From assembly GCA_016748015.1 (NCBI GenBank), contig JAAOMT010000003.1:1434147-1498146 (forward strand): DNA of 64,000 nucleotides. Direction: 5' to 3'. This stretch comes from Geosiphon pyriformis. Lineage: Eukaryota > Glomeromycota > Glomeromycetes > Archaeosporales > Geosiphonaceae. The position numbers were made by a program, and so were the translations under genes. The notes under the pieces were generated by a model. It made no database searches, was not told the DNA's origin, and worked only from the letters and a program-made list of their open reading frames with translations. This document shows positions 1 to 12,924 of this stretch, piece after piece; position 1 is the first letter of the stretch, and each line of letters opens with the position of its first letter.

Positions 1-3000
1 AAGTGGAGAAAATGGTTTACTATACCAATTAATTTCAAATTACCATAGCACAGTCCATTAGGATCAAGGATATTCTGGTTTTAGGTGTGGAGACATCTGA
101 GTCAATGGAATCTCCAATTTCCCCTTGAACAATGTCAATTGCTTCTTGACCATTAGTGGCGGATAAGGATTGGTATCCCAGTTTGGTAAGCTGATGTAGA
201 ATTACCTAAACAAGAGACCAAAATATGGTCAAACCTATGCTTAGCAAGATAAAGAAAATTCTGTTTTACTGACCTTCATATTAATTGGATTATCCTCCTG
301 ACAACGGAAATTTATTTTCAAAAGTTACACTCAAGCTTGTAGTATCAAAAAAATCCATTAAATGTTAAGAGAAAATTAAATACCACGCATAATATACACT
401 TCGATTGTGAGACTGCTCGAGTTCGGGATTTTTTTGATGATTCAGATTGTGATGAGCCATTAATGTCACTCGATGCGGATCTCTTACTCGGTAGCCTTGA
501 GGAATTTGGTTTTTGTAACTTCGCTGTTAACTCCTCTTCCGGCGAAATATTAATTGCTGATACAGGCAATGCTTCCTGTATCATTTCAATATCAGGCTCA
601 ATGCTAACATCCGAGCTTCTAATTATCGTAGACTCCTGATCAGTAGAAAGCGTTGGTCGATTGTGATAATCATAATCCTCAACTCGAAATCGATTAATTG
701 ATAAACCGACTGTTGGTTTAGGTTCATCCATTTTGGCAGAATTAAATATTTCCTTATCACACAAACAATCCAATAATCGTTGCCGCATTACAGGCTTGCA
801 AAGTGCTGCGGTATGTCCACCAATCTTTCGAATTAGTTCCTTGCCTAAGGCGCGACCTCCAGCAGACCAAAAGACTAATAAACCAATCGCCAATTTATCT
901 TCACAAATAGATTGTAATTCTTTCGCAGCTTTCAATACTTGTTCGGTGTTTTTAGAGGATACATTAAAGAAAACCAAATCCCATGGTGGGCTGTGATACT
1001 GATCCCGCCAAGCTTTTGATGCCATCACAGCTTTGGAACAATCCTCAAATGCCTCTACTTTATCAACGTTTGGATTAAGCATCGCTACCATAGCGGATCG
1101 AGATACTGCCACCGTGTCTATAACCATGACCCTCCTCAATTTTATTTTGCTGGGTAAAACAAACATTGGCTCACCATTTGCCAGTTGATGAAGGGATTTT
1201 AGCGGCGTTGCCTTAAGGGTAAGGGGTTCAATATTCCAGGTAAACCAGAACCGACTACCTTTATTTAATTCACTCTGAACCCCTAAATCACCTCCATTAA
1301 TGGAGACTAAATGTTTGCAGATAGATAGACCTAAACCGGTACCATCTTGGCGTCTAGTCATTGAAGGGTCACCTTGTGAAAAGCTATCCCAAATATCTTT
1401 GATAAAGACTGGATCAATTCTACAAAAAATTACAGTTTTATAAGTTTTTGTTATAAAAAGCCGATATAAAACTTCAACACCTTACCCGATGCCTGTATCA
1501 GTCAATTCAATAAGTAAGCTTCCTGTTTTATGAGTATTCGGCTCACTATACAGCTCTGTTTCTGTGTTTTGGACATCGATTGAAGAAATTTTAAGTACGA
1601 TCTCCCCAGAATCGGTGAACTTCAGCCTGAAAATTCTCGTTAGCTTTTAACAAAAAATTGCAATCTTTAATTGAAAATCCAAGATAACTTACGAGTTTGA
1701 TAATAAATTCATTAGAATTTGTTGCAATCTGCGAATTTAAAAACTCGAGTATTTAAAATGTCATTCTATATTCATTTCTATGAAATAAATTTAATGACAT
1801 TTTTATTTACCTTTCAGGATCAGATTTCACATATTTTGGCAACTCAGTTGGATCAAAGATGAGAACCAATTCAATCTGTTTCGTGCCAGCTCGTTCGCCA
1901 AATATTTCTATTGTTTTCTCCACAAGGTCAAATAAATCAAAGGTTCGACAGGCCAGCGTAATTTTTTGCGCTTCAAGCTTTGCCGCGTCCAAAATGTCAT
2001 TTACAACGGAAAGAACTACATCGGAAGCGCGAGTCATTATTTGAACCATATCTTTTTGATCAGTCGAGAGTGGTGTATCTTCTAGAGCAGATAAAACACC
2101 AATTATAGCTCCCAAAGGTGTACGTAATTCTAAAAGAATATATTTAAATTAATTAAAAGTTTACTTAAATATAAGTTGCTATCATCTTGACATACCATGA
2201 GAAGTGTTGGCAAGAATTTGACTTTTGGCTTCATTTGCAGCTTTGGCTGCTTCCATTTGTGCTTCACGTTTGAGTTTTTCTTCGGAAAGTTTTGCATGAG
2301 TTATAGCCAAGCTGATTTGATTAGAAATCTGCTGCAAAAACATTTTTTCAGAATCTGACCAATTTTCATTGGGTTTTCGATGAGCAATAATCCATCCCCA
2401 AAAAGAAGAGTTCAAATGAATAGCAACTGATACTGAGGAAACCGACTCGTTAAGGATTGGTGAAAAATAATTTGCATGCGTTTCGATCTCAAGATCAAGA
2501 AAATCATTATCAGTATCAGCATTATATAATCGTGGAACCAATTTGTTTTGTATTGGAACTGGTTGATCAGCTAAGGCTCGAGTAAAAGATCCCAAAAATG
2601 AAGAGCGATCATAGGAAAATGCATCGAGGTCTGGTAACCCATCCAAGTGATCGACCCATCTCTCTTGACTTTCATCAATACCCCTACCAATCACATGTGT
2701 CCCGACTAGAGGCTGCGTTTTTGAACAAGAAGTTGGAGCGGCCATAATTTTTGCTGAACCTTTGTTCATTGGATCACTGAACAGGATGAATATTGAATCA
2801 CAGGTGAGAATTCTGTTGATTTCATCAACAGCAGTTGATAAAATTTCCTCAATACTTAATCCGGAACGAATTTTACTGCTAATAGAAAATAGCAATTGTT
2901 TTGTTTGGATTTGGCGATGTTGTTGAACTACAAGTTCATAACGTAGATTTGAAAGCTTTATATTAACTCGTACACGAGCAATAAGTTCACGGCCATTGAA

Positions 3001-6000
3001 AGGCTTGATCAAATAATCATCAGCACCTCTCTCCAATCCTTGAAAAAATCGAAGCATTATTTATTAATAGCTATAATAGAATTCAAGGTAATCAAAAGGG
3101 TCTTTCGTGCAAACCTTCCACGCTCGCTTCTTCGCCTGCTCTTGCGGATAACAGGATGATGGGGATCCTTTGAGTTGACGGATCAGAGCGTAACAATTTA
3201 GTTAGCTCAAGGCCATTTATGTTGGGCATCATTATATCTATTGTTAAATTAAAAACCCATACATAAATAAAATCAAGAAAAAGCTTCACAATTATTTTAC
3301 TTCTACAACGTACCACTTAACACAAGATCCGGTTTTAATTCGCGATTATTTATAAGGGTTAACGCTTGATGACCATCGTAGGCACAAAAAACCTCGAACT
3401 CAAGTTTGAGAATATTCGCAAGATAATTCCTGGGTAAAATATTAATAGTTAAATTAGCTAGGAAAAGTGTTTTTTTTAAAAAAAATGCTTGAAATATGGA
3501 AAACCAATTATAATAATCACCTCATATCATTATTATCTTCTACCACAAGAACTGTGTAACGTCTGTTGGGATTAGTTGACTCTTCAGTAGATAAAACCGA
3601 AGTTGAAGTTTCTTTGTAAGCTTCTAATGTTGGTGAGGCGATGGACAAAGACTTTAAATGTTCCATCGTTTTGTTCGCATCTTCTTCCTCCTCCTTCTTC
3701 TCTTCGAAGTTTGTGATAAAATTGTAGGAATCAGGCTTTCTTGTGATCCATTGATCACTTTCTTCCAAATATAAATCAACATTGTTGGCAATTCGCCCCC
3801 GAGATGAGGAAGCTAAACTTTTTTCATCTTCCTTTAGATCATTACTTACAATCTTACTTGGCGACAAATGATCTTTTCCGGTTAATAAGTAAACTTGAAA
3901 TGTAGACCCAACACCAGCTTCTGAAGTCACTGTTATGTCGCCTCCATGATGCTTTGCTAATTCTTTAACAAGAGCTAAGCCTATACCAGTGCCTTCATGG
4001 CTTCGTGATTGTTTCGATTCAATTCGATAGAAACGTTGAAAAAGATTACCAAGGTGCTCTTTTTCAATCCCAACACCTTTTAATTAATACAATTGATTGG
4101 AATAATCAAGATGCGTTAAATTATTTACAAAGGAATTAAAAATATGCTGTTTTTAAATTAAAACAACAACCTGTATCAGATACTTCCAAGACAACAACTT
4201 CACCGCATTCCTTCCTATCAGCATAAAGACGTACAGTGACTCCTCCATACCACGTGTATTTGAAAGCATTGGAACCTATGTTCAAATATAATTAGAAAAA
4301 AGTTTTTACACTTTGAATTCTTGTTCGCTCTAGAATCTAAAGTCAGAATCTTACATAAATTGAATACTATCTTTTCATAAAAATCCAAATCAAGATAGAC
4401 TTTGCGTTCCAATTGACTTTCTAAAACTTCACAATCTGGAATGTCGATCTTATAGGTAAGTCCAAATGATTTAGCCATGCTCTCAAAATTGGAAGCCAAT
4501 TCTTTGGTAATCTTGGCAATGTTGCTTTCGTTATATCGGGCTTCCAAATGACCTGCTTCAATTCGTGAAAACTTGAAATATTTGTAAAAGTCAAATTGAT
4601 TTGATTCATTTACTCAATCAGCGAAAGTAAACGTTGAATTCTTATGATAATCGCCAACCTGCAACAGAGTGTTTACTAATTTGAGCAAGCGTCGCGTATT
4701 GCGTTGAATCATTTCCAAGTTACCTAAAAAAGGAGATTCACGTCCACATGTGGCAATGGTATCTTCAAGTGGAGCTAACATAAGCGTGAGTGGGGCTAGA
4801 AATCGATGTTCAAAGTAAGCATTTTGATAAATTATATTACAGGTGACAAAGAATTAGAATTGCAAGATTTTCAAATATATAGTTACTTCTCAATTCATGA
4901 CTGATATTTTGAAAAAACATAATCTTCTGACGATTAAGATCAGCCAAAAGTTCTGCTTGCTTTCTCTCTTCTTCACGTGATCGTCCATTTGTTAAGCTAG
5001 AACTGACATGTCCAATTACTAACTGAAAAAAATATAGCATTGAGTTTGTAACAAATTTAGTTTCCTAGATCGAGCAAATTATTGAGAGCACAAACCTGAC
5101 AGAATTCCAAATATGGGGCGTCAAGTGCTCGATGTTTATTAATCCCGCATATAAGGACAGCCGTTAGCATGGATTTCCCAGAAAAAGATGCTAATACGGG
5201 AAGAAGGATTGCTTGCGAGCCCTCAGCGAGTGAGACGGTTACATATTTATTATTTCTAATTACTTCCTTTAGAGGCCATGAAATGGGGTTCGATTGGTCT
5301 GTTGATTTTTGATTGCTATCCCGAGGTTTTGATCTATTTTCCAGAAAAGCCTCCATTTCTTTGGTGACATCAAGGTGACCACATGTTTTCGGTAGAAAAT
5401 CAGGTAAATTTCTTGTAGATTTCCCTTCCACAAATTGTAATTCGTCAACACCATCGTCCGCAGATTGGACGAGTAAATTATCATCAAAAGTTGTAGCAGT
5501 TAATCGTGCTATATATCCTTTATCATTTTCGTTAATGTGTGTATGTTCAATCAAGTATATAATAGCATACGTTATATCAGCATTGTGCTCACGAAGAGCA
5601 GTTGTGACCAAATGGCAAGAACTTTCGATAGATTTGGCACCTTTCAATAAAAGTATATTTTAATTTAATAAATGGTTGAAAATGATAATTTTTTCTCAAG
5701 TTTATAACATACCGGGAGTTCGATTCCCTAATTCACTCAAAGTTTTTAAACGACGAGCAGAGAGAACTCTTTGAGTTGTTTCCTGAACTGGAGTAAATAA
5801 CCCGAGAATATCTCCATTTTCTCCGAATATTGGGCTGAAAGTAAACGAAAAATAGCATTCTTCGGTATATCCGGCACGCGACATTAAAAGTAATAGATCA
5901 TCATTAAATTGCCCTTTGCCAGTTAACATTACTCTGTTAATAAATCTGAGTATTAAAATATGATCAAGTCTGTAAAATTCATTTAAAATAGGGTGGAAGT

Positions 6001-6728
6001 ATTACTTATCAAAAATTGGCCCTATTACGTCCCATATTTCGGGCCAAACTTCCTTTGCTGGTTTACCCAATGCTGAGAAAAAAATATGTCAGTGTTAGAA
6101 ATAAGAAATTGGTTCAAAGGTTTGGATGTGGACTCTCAATTTCCAAGTCTAAAATATTCGCCTAACCTTCTGGATGTTTCAATTTTAATATAGGCCGCCA
6201 CACTGAAAGGTTCGATCGAGAAATAGTCAAAAATTGTGAGATTTAGAAAGTTTCCGTTGAAAATTTTATTTTCCAGCATATTAAAAAAAAAACTTTACTT
6301 TGATTATAAATCAATACTTTGTCGGATCCGCAGTACAACACCATTGGAAACACCGAGTGAAGACATAGGTCCTAGAATATTGGTAGGAAGAAAAAGAAAT
6401 GGAAAAACTTTTAATGAAGCACACATTCACAATGAAAGGCAATATTAGAATAATTGGATATAGGCTAGACATTGAAAAAGATGTCAATTTGTTTGGCGCA
6501 ATTCAAACTCCTTCATGAAAAATCCCTGGGGTTTATCGTCAATACTTTGAAGCTAATAAAATATTAAAATAAGCGTACCACAACTGTTTTTAAGGAAGTT
6601 GGCCATGTGTTCATAGCACCAAGCTCCGTGGATGACCAGTCAAAAGCATAAACAAGCTCGGAAAGTGGTAGTTCATCTTGATATTGGTCCAAAGGTTCCT
6701 GGTCTAATTGGGTTTTGTCAGCCGACAT
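1..6728 (-). CDS. Tandem (dual) hybrid histidine kinase, 3' end cut off by the window
   Basis: Two-component sensor kinase of the fungal tandem type, expected to autophosphorylate on His and relay to receiver Asp residues. Twenty exons can be joined in frame: 6728-6579, 6371-6299, 6202-6167, 6072-6006, 5933-5713, 5640-5096, 5022-4887, 4795-4659, 4571-4355, 4275-4171, 4076-3521, 3429-3314, 3237-3115, 3038-2196, 2129-1811, 1728-1693, 1626-1486, 1419-384, 297-274, 205-44, about 1681 residues. In order: PAS-like sensor (DWSSTELG, FPMVLYCG, EVWPEIWDVIGPIF); kinase 1 with H-box NISHELRTPL (His about 406), N-box SNAFKYT, SDTGVGI and GTGIGLAL; receiver 1 with VVEDNNDMR and SDIMMP (Asp about 787); a GAF-like stretch; kinase 2 with TSHELRTPLG (His about 1108), LLSNSLKFT, TDTGIGI and GTGLGLS; a degenerate receiver; and a last receiver with CVEDNPINMK and LILMDCAM. 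ATG 6728 is chosen because the conserved N-terminal PAS sequence starts just after it. The 3' end lies beyond position 1. Confidence 0.9.
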
Positions 6729-7907
6729 GGATTGCCAAAATTTGGAATTTTTTGCTTAGTTGAATTCGAAAAAAAGTCCCAAATGATTATAATGAATTCG
6801 ATCGATCGGACTCTTTGACGACCGTGCAAAAAATTTTTGGGAGTGAAAAGACGGAAGCGAGCAGTGCTTTTAACACAATTACAACAGGTTTTTAAGATCC
6901 ACTGTATTAACTTAAATTGTACTTCACTGAATTATAGCACTGAACTTTTTTTTTAATTTAACAAGATGGTCTAAGCGCGAGGGCGATAGTGGTCCAGAAC
7001 GTTTTTTCACTCCTTTTTTTTGATGCCTTGTAGCAATAAAGATACGAGGTAGTGCGACCACCCTAAACGAAGATCAGCATTTCTATTAATGTAATTATGT
7101 CATCAAAGAATTATTTTTTGGTTCACTCATCGCATGCATCATCGCTGGAAGATGAATCATGCATGTCATAATTGTTAGAAAAGTGCGACTTTGCATGTTG
7201 TTACATAGTAGGATACCAACAATGCATATAGTGAGGGAGACTCAATTATTCTAGCAGAAGTCAAGTTTCGATGAAAGTATTCATTTAAAGGAAATAAATT
7301 TCCTTACCTCTCTTTGTTAAAAATTCAAATAAGAATTTGTAATGAAAGAATCTTGTTATTGTCGCAGAGAATTAATTTTCTACCAGCTCTTAGATCTTAA
7401 GATTATGAACACACAATCAAGAAATTGGTTTATGTTGCTGCCCTACATTGGAAAGACACATTAACCGAGTGATACGGTGGGAAAACTTATAAATGTTTGC
7501 ATTAATAAAAAGATTTTAAAGTTTGAATAGCGTTAAATGCATTAAATACTTTCAACCAAAATAAGAATGTATGTATTTTATACAATACAAATCAAAAAAA
7601 AATGTTTACACAACTTCCAAATATTTTTGATGTAAAAAACTGTGTAGTATTTTAACTTATAATTATGGAAAATGATAAAGTCAAAGCCTTTAATTAATAA
7701 TTTTTGAATGGATTAATTTTTTCTATTATGATGACAAACATATTTGTAATTAGTTCAAAATATTTTCAGATAATAATAAACATAAAATTTTTTAGTATTC
7801 CATGTATATATGAAGCTATATTAACAGGGTAAAACTTTTCTTTTTAGTTTAAAAGTAATTTCAGGATTACAAGGTAGGAGAAAATCAAATGTATAAAGTC
7901 TATTCTA
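6729..7907. other. Intergenic, upstream of the histidine kinase
   Basis: About 1.2 kb between the kinase start codon and the transporter stop codon. The first 300 bases are less AT-rich and probably hold the kinase promoter and 5' leader. The remainder is AT-rich with no open frame or RNA gene that I can support. Confidence 0.5.
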
Positions 7908-9901
7908 CTAAGAAACCACTTCCCGATGCATAACTTCAAGTGTACGCCCTTTGGTCTAAGATAAATAATCAAATATTAAAATCCTTTCGTAAGACGCATT
8001 TCAAAAATCAGAAATTAAATACAAACCTCAGGAAGAAAAATATATGTTGCTAAAGCACCAATAGCTGAAATCACGGCAAATGCAAGGAATGTATAGTTTC
8101 CAAGGGTCGAATTAAGCACGGGAAAAGTGGCAGTAGATGAAAAATTCAAAATCCAATTTAAAGAAGATATCACCGAAGCAGCAGCACTTATTCCATGGGT
8201 CGGGATCAATTCTGGAATAAGTAGGAAGGGAATTGGACCCAAACCAATTGCAAAGGATGCGACGAATAATAAAACTATGAAAAAAAATCTAATTCTTATT
8301 TTCATCGTAATAAAATGGTTTATAACACAATCTCAACACAATCTCTCTAGACCAAAAATCGATCACTTGCCTGAAATAACTACGAGAACATCGTACGCAT
8401 AAAAAGACCCAAATATAACGAGAACTGAAGAGATAAAGACTCCTATTTGTGAAAGAAGCAATAAAGGTCTTCTTCCATTTTTGTCAACAATCATGACAGC
8501 AAAAGTCGTAAAAACCAGATTGACAAGACCGACAGCTATTGTTGCATAGCTTGCCGAATTTCCAAAAACTGTGGAAAATATTTCAGTGCTCAAGATACAA
8601 AAGACTCGAATGGTAAATTTTTAGTTCTAAACATCGGCTATCGTAGAAATTTATAATTACCTGTAATAAATAATGCCATTAATGCCACATATTTGTTGCA
8701 TGGTATGCACCCCAAAACAAATAAATATCATTTTTCGACAATTTTCATCTTGAAAAAGTTCATGGAGTGATAATGATCTTCCGGAATATATAATTGATTC
8801 GTTAGTGCTCAATCCATCGCTTGATAATAATTCGGGATTTTGACTTTCAAAATTATTTCGTGCTTCAACAATTTCTTTAAATTCTGTCTGAATATCATAT
8901 CCTTTTCGTAATTGCTGCAATGAATTATTAGCCTCCTCCAATCGGTTCTTTAAAATTAAGTAGCGAGGTGTTTCTACACAAAATTTTAGTAAAATGATTT
9001 GGATTAAAGCTGGCAGCGCATTTAAAGCCAACAGGAATCGCCAGCCAGGAACAAATGACAACCAAAGGCCAAAAATCTGGGAAACTAGCACGCCAATCAC
9101 TATAAAGAGATGATGACTTGTCCCTAAGGCCCCTCTTCCTTTCGTCGTTGCTATTTCACCTAAATATGTCTTTGAAATAAAATTTGAATCAAATTTAAAG
9201 GCCAAATTCAAAATTCTTCAAGAGTCCATTTACCGGGACAGTAACAGTGGAAATGCCGCTACCAATTCCAGTAAATATCCGTCCGATAATAAACATGGCT
9301 GGATTTATCGCAGAGGCCAGCACAATTCCCCCCAGAATATAATTCAAATTGTTCACCCTAAGGGTAGGAACTCGACCAAACCTATTTTGTAAGTTTCCCC
9401 CCATAAGACTTCCCAACAAGCCACCAAAAGCATAACTTCCAACTGCAAATCCCCTAAATTTATCAGCAGTAAAAAATGTGACAATTTTCACGATGAGCAG
9501 GATGAAAAGAAAAGCTTAAAATTTTACCAAAGTAAATTTTCCATTGGCAAACAATCTGGTAATGTGCTAGTCAAAAAATTTTGGCCACCATGTTCGCAAT
9601 TACGAATCGTTTTCTCTTGACAAAATTTTATTGAATTGGATTATTTATTTTCAACAAGTAAATTCAAAAGCTATTGCTTCTATAAATTTAAAGATTTCAG
9701 GGTTTTACCTGGTACGTTTGTTACCCCAATATTCCAACCATTCTCAAAGGCCGTCAAAACACTCACGAATGCCACAAACAGGCAATAGGATGGCAGATAA
9801 GCTGTCTTAGAATTGGGGGTTTCAATGCTCGTCTCTGGGAATTCATTTTCAACAAAAATTTTTGGTGAACTTGGTTTCATTTCTGAACTTTGAGTTTGCA
9901 T
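7908..9901 (-). CDS. MFS sugar transporter (SLC2/HXT-like)
   Basis: Predicted plasma-membrane monosaccharide transporter of the major facilitator sugar porter family. Seven exons join in frame: 9901-9709, 9615-9528, 9453-9234, 9169-8661, 8588-8371, 8274-8027, 7955-7908, giving 507 residues, the usual length for 12-span sugar porters. Family signatures are present in order: RFGR after the second span, GRIFTGIGSG, VPTYLGE, VETPRYL (usual PESPRYL), QQICGINGIIYYSTEIF, DKNGRRPLL and the C-terminal LPETKGRTLEV. The N-terminus (about 40 residues) is hydrophilic and cytosolic. Intron 5 is best read as a GC-AG intron (donor GCAAGT after TCAG at 8371), since the nearby GT donor breaks the frame. The substrate cannot be read from sequence; glucose or xylose uptake, as for fungal MST proteins, is an inference. 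Confidence 0.92.
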
Positions 9902-12900
9902 TTAGAATGTCTTTTTCTATATGTAGGATCAGATTTTAAAGATTTTTTGGTCAGAAAAATATCATATTTTATAGCTATCATTTTTGAGATTGAATATGGG
10001 TTGAAAAAACAAAGTTCTCCCTTTGAGATTCATGAATTTTCGCATGGATATTCCTACAAGAAACGATGCGTGTGAACTTTTAAAATAAAACTTACAAAGC
10101 TGAAATAAATACTTGTAGCATGACAGTATTTTCTACAAACAAAATTTCTATGATCGGATGATTTAATCAACAAGTTTGATAATTGAAATTAGTAATCTTT
10201 GTTCTTTCAGAGGAAAATCAAATGTGTGTAATTGGCATTTTTGATTGATAAGAAACAACCATCAGAAGCTTAATACAGATCTTGTGTATTCTGAAATCTA
10301 ATGAAAAAAAATATACTAATTTCAAATAATATATAATATAAGCCAATTAGTTTTGGAACTATTAAATTCATTGAATAAAAATGAATTTAATAATAAAATT
10401 GAATAAAGATTTAGATATACATTTTTTAATAATAGAAAAATAAGTTTAATTCAATATTTTTTCTCGTAAATTTATTAAAAAAACAATTACAAAAATTTCA
10501 TATGTATTTTCATATTAGAAAGTCTTTAAAACTATTATATAAATAACTTTGTAAAAAAATCTTGGATAAATTTCTTTATTAATTTTAATCCAATCAATTG
10601 TTAAAATAAAACAATATTAAAATTTTCATTTATTTAATTGCAATACAGTCATATATTCACATATTTTAAAAGATTTAAATTAAAAATAACATGCTAATAA
10701 AAATTTTCTGAATTTTTTTTTTTTATTAAGAAAAAATTGAAATATAAGTATTAAGAAACTTGATTTATAATTTTTTAAAATTAATTAATAAATATTGTAT
10801 TGTGTTTTTAGCATTAATAAATTAAAAAATTTGAAGATTTTATAATTTTAACTTAATTATTAAATCATTATTTTTAATGCTTTTTTGAGTGTAGGTTTTT
10901 TACAATCTAATATACATATTAAATTGTAAACATAAATTATGCATTTTTTATATATAATTAGTCATTCAGATTAGTGTTATTATTGTGTTTTCTTATTATT
11001 TGTACTTTCTTATTATAACATAAAACACAACAAATAACAAACATATTATGAATTGTAACTGTTTTAACTATAAAATACACATGGTGTATAAATATATTTT
11101 TAAAAGTACAGAAATTAGAAAAGTGAATAAAAATAAAAAAGTTATAATTTTGATTAAAAAAATTGTTAAATATTTGTTTTTAAACAAAAAGTTTCTTATT
11201 ATTATAATTTATAAATACCAAGTTTAATAATAATAATAATAATAATAAATATTTAAAAATTGATAAAAAATAAAAAATAAAAGAAAATATTACTTACTAT
11301 AAAATTATAATAAATAAATTTTAAAAGTTACAAAAAACAGTTTATATAAAAAATTATTAAATTAAATGAGTTGTTTTAGGTTGTTTTATTAATAGTAATA
11401 AGAATAATTAAATAATTAAATAATTAAATAATTAACTAATTAAATAGTAAAAATGTTTATAAAAAAAAGAACAGCTGCATTAATTAATTAATTAATTAAT
11501 TAATTAATTTACTCAGTTACCTTTAGTCAATCAATTAGAAAAACAGCATTAAAAAACGACGAAACAATAAATAGGTCCAGAGATAATATATTCAAGTTGT
11601 GTTTACTTCTTCGATTTAATTAATATTTTAACTATATTATAATATTTTAACTATATTATTATATTTTAATTTCACAAATTTTGTAAATTTATTTAATAAA
11701 TAATATATATTTATTATCTAGTACTTTTTTATTATTTAAAAACATAAGACTTAAAAGTTTTTAAAATTGGCTTTGGAAATGTGGTCTTTAAAAAAAACTT
11801 TGAAATTTTTCAAAGATACAATATAATATTTGGTCATGTTCTAAAATTCTTGAAGATTTTCAATTTTTTTACATATAAAGCTAATTTTATAAAAATGATA
11901 AAATTAAAAACTTTTTTAAAGTTTTTTGTTATTTCTGACTAGATTTCTAAAAAAAAAAATTGAGCTACTTGTTTAGACAACCTTTCTCTAACAAGTGATC
12001 TAAAATAAATGGTTCACTACAATTAGCATTCACTCATATATAAGTTTTTTATATAAGTATTTCTATCAAATTGTACATTATATAATAGTTTTTTTTTCAG
12101 CAGATTTTGGGAAAAATATAAATTTTATCTAATTGAAATTGAAATTATTGCATTAATATCATAGTTTTATGGGAAAATTTAAAAATCTCAAGCTATTTGT
12201 TTTTGTATAGGATAATTATTATGTTAAGTTTTTGAATGAATTGAATATTTAATAACTTTTATTAATTTAAGGTAATAGTTTTGCATTTGTTTTTGTCACA
12301 TCGGTTTTAGTCAATATCATATTTAATATCACATTCCCTTAATTCTATCAGTTAACTTTCAAAAATGAAATTTTGAGGGAATAAAGGCATTTCCAATTGC
12401 ATTTCTTTCGAATAATGAGAACTTCGAGTATAGTCAATATATAAAAAGAAAGTTTTTGCAATTTTTAAAGAATGGCTTAATGTTTAATAAAAATCTGTTT
12501 ATTAAAGAGTTACTACCTCAAAGCTGAAGTTATATTTTGTTTGAAAACTTTTACACTTTTCAAAAGCTTTTATATTGAATAGTTATTTAAAGTATTTTTT
12601 ATATCATCGCACAGTAAAAACCAAAACACTATCTAAATTTTACACTTTTAATAAACGGGGAACACACAAATATGCATTTATTTCTAATGCTATTCAGCTA
12701 AAGAGCGTTTTTATGGTTTTAGCCTGTGATAAAAACCAAATGTTCAAAGATCACTTTTTATTATAATTTTTAAAGTTTTTTTTGATGTTTGAAATAAAAA
12801 TGCTATTCTTTTAACTTTATTGTGGGGCTTAAATAGTAGGCTATAGAATATTCTGCTAGTGAAAATTTTTAAGATAGGTAACACAAATTTAGAAAATGTA

Positions 12901-12924
12901 TCATTACATTAAATAAAAGCGAAT
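9902..12924. other. AT-rich intergenic region with microsatellites
   Basis: About 3 kb without a supportable gene. It contains simple repeats, among them an AAT run at about 11228-11248, an ATTA/TTAA run at about 11482-11512 and a TAATTAAA-type run near 11405-11445. A 63-codon open frame at 12575-12766 has no recognisable features and is AT-driven. The transporter promoter should lie just beyond 9901. Confidence 0.5.

Noticed and set aside
733-996. Plus-strand open frame of 87 codons
   Set aside because: Antisense to the receiver exon of the histidine kinase, whose minus-strand frame carries clear domain motifs.
6236-6448. Plus-strand open frame of 70 codons
   Set aside because: Overlaps kinase exon 2 (FPMVLYCG on the minus strand) and introns; no signature of its own.
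8127-8402. Plus-strand open frame of 91 codons
   Set aside because: Shadow of transporter exons 5-6 on the minus strand.
12575-12766. Plus-strand open frame of 63 codons in AT-rich DNA
   Set aside because: No domain, biased composition, no splice partner; consistent with chance.
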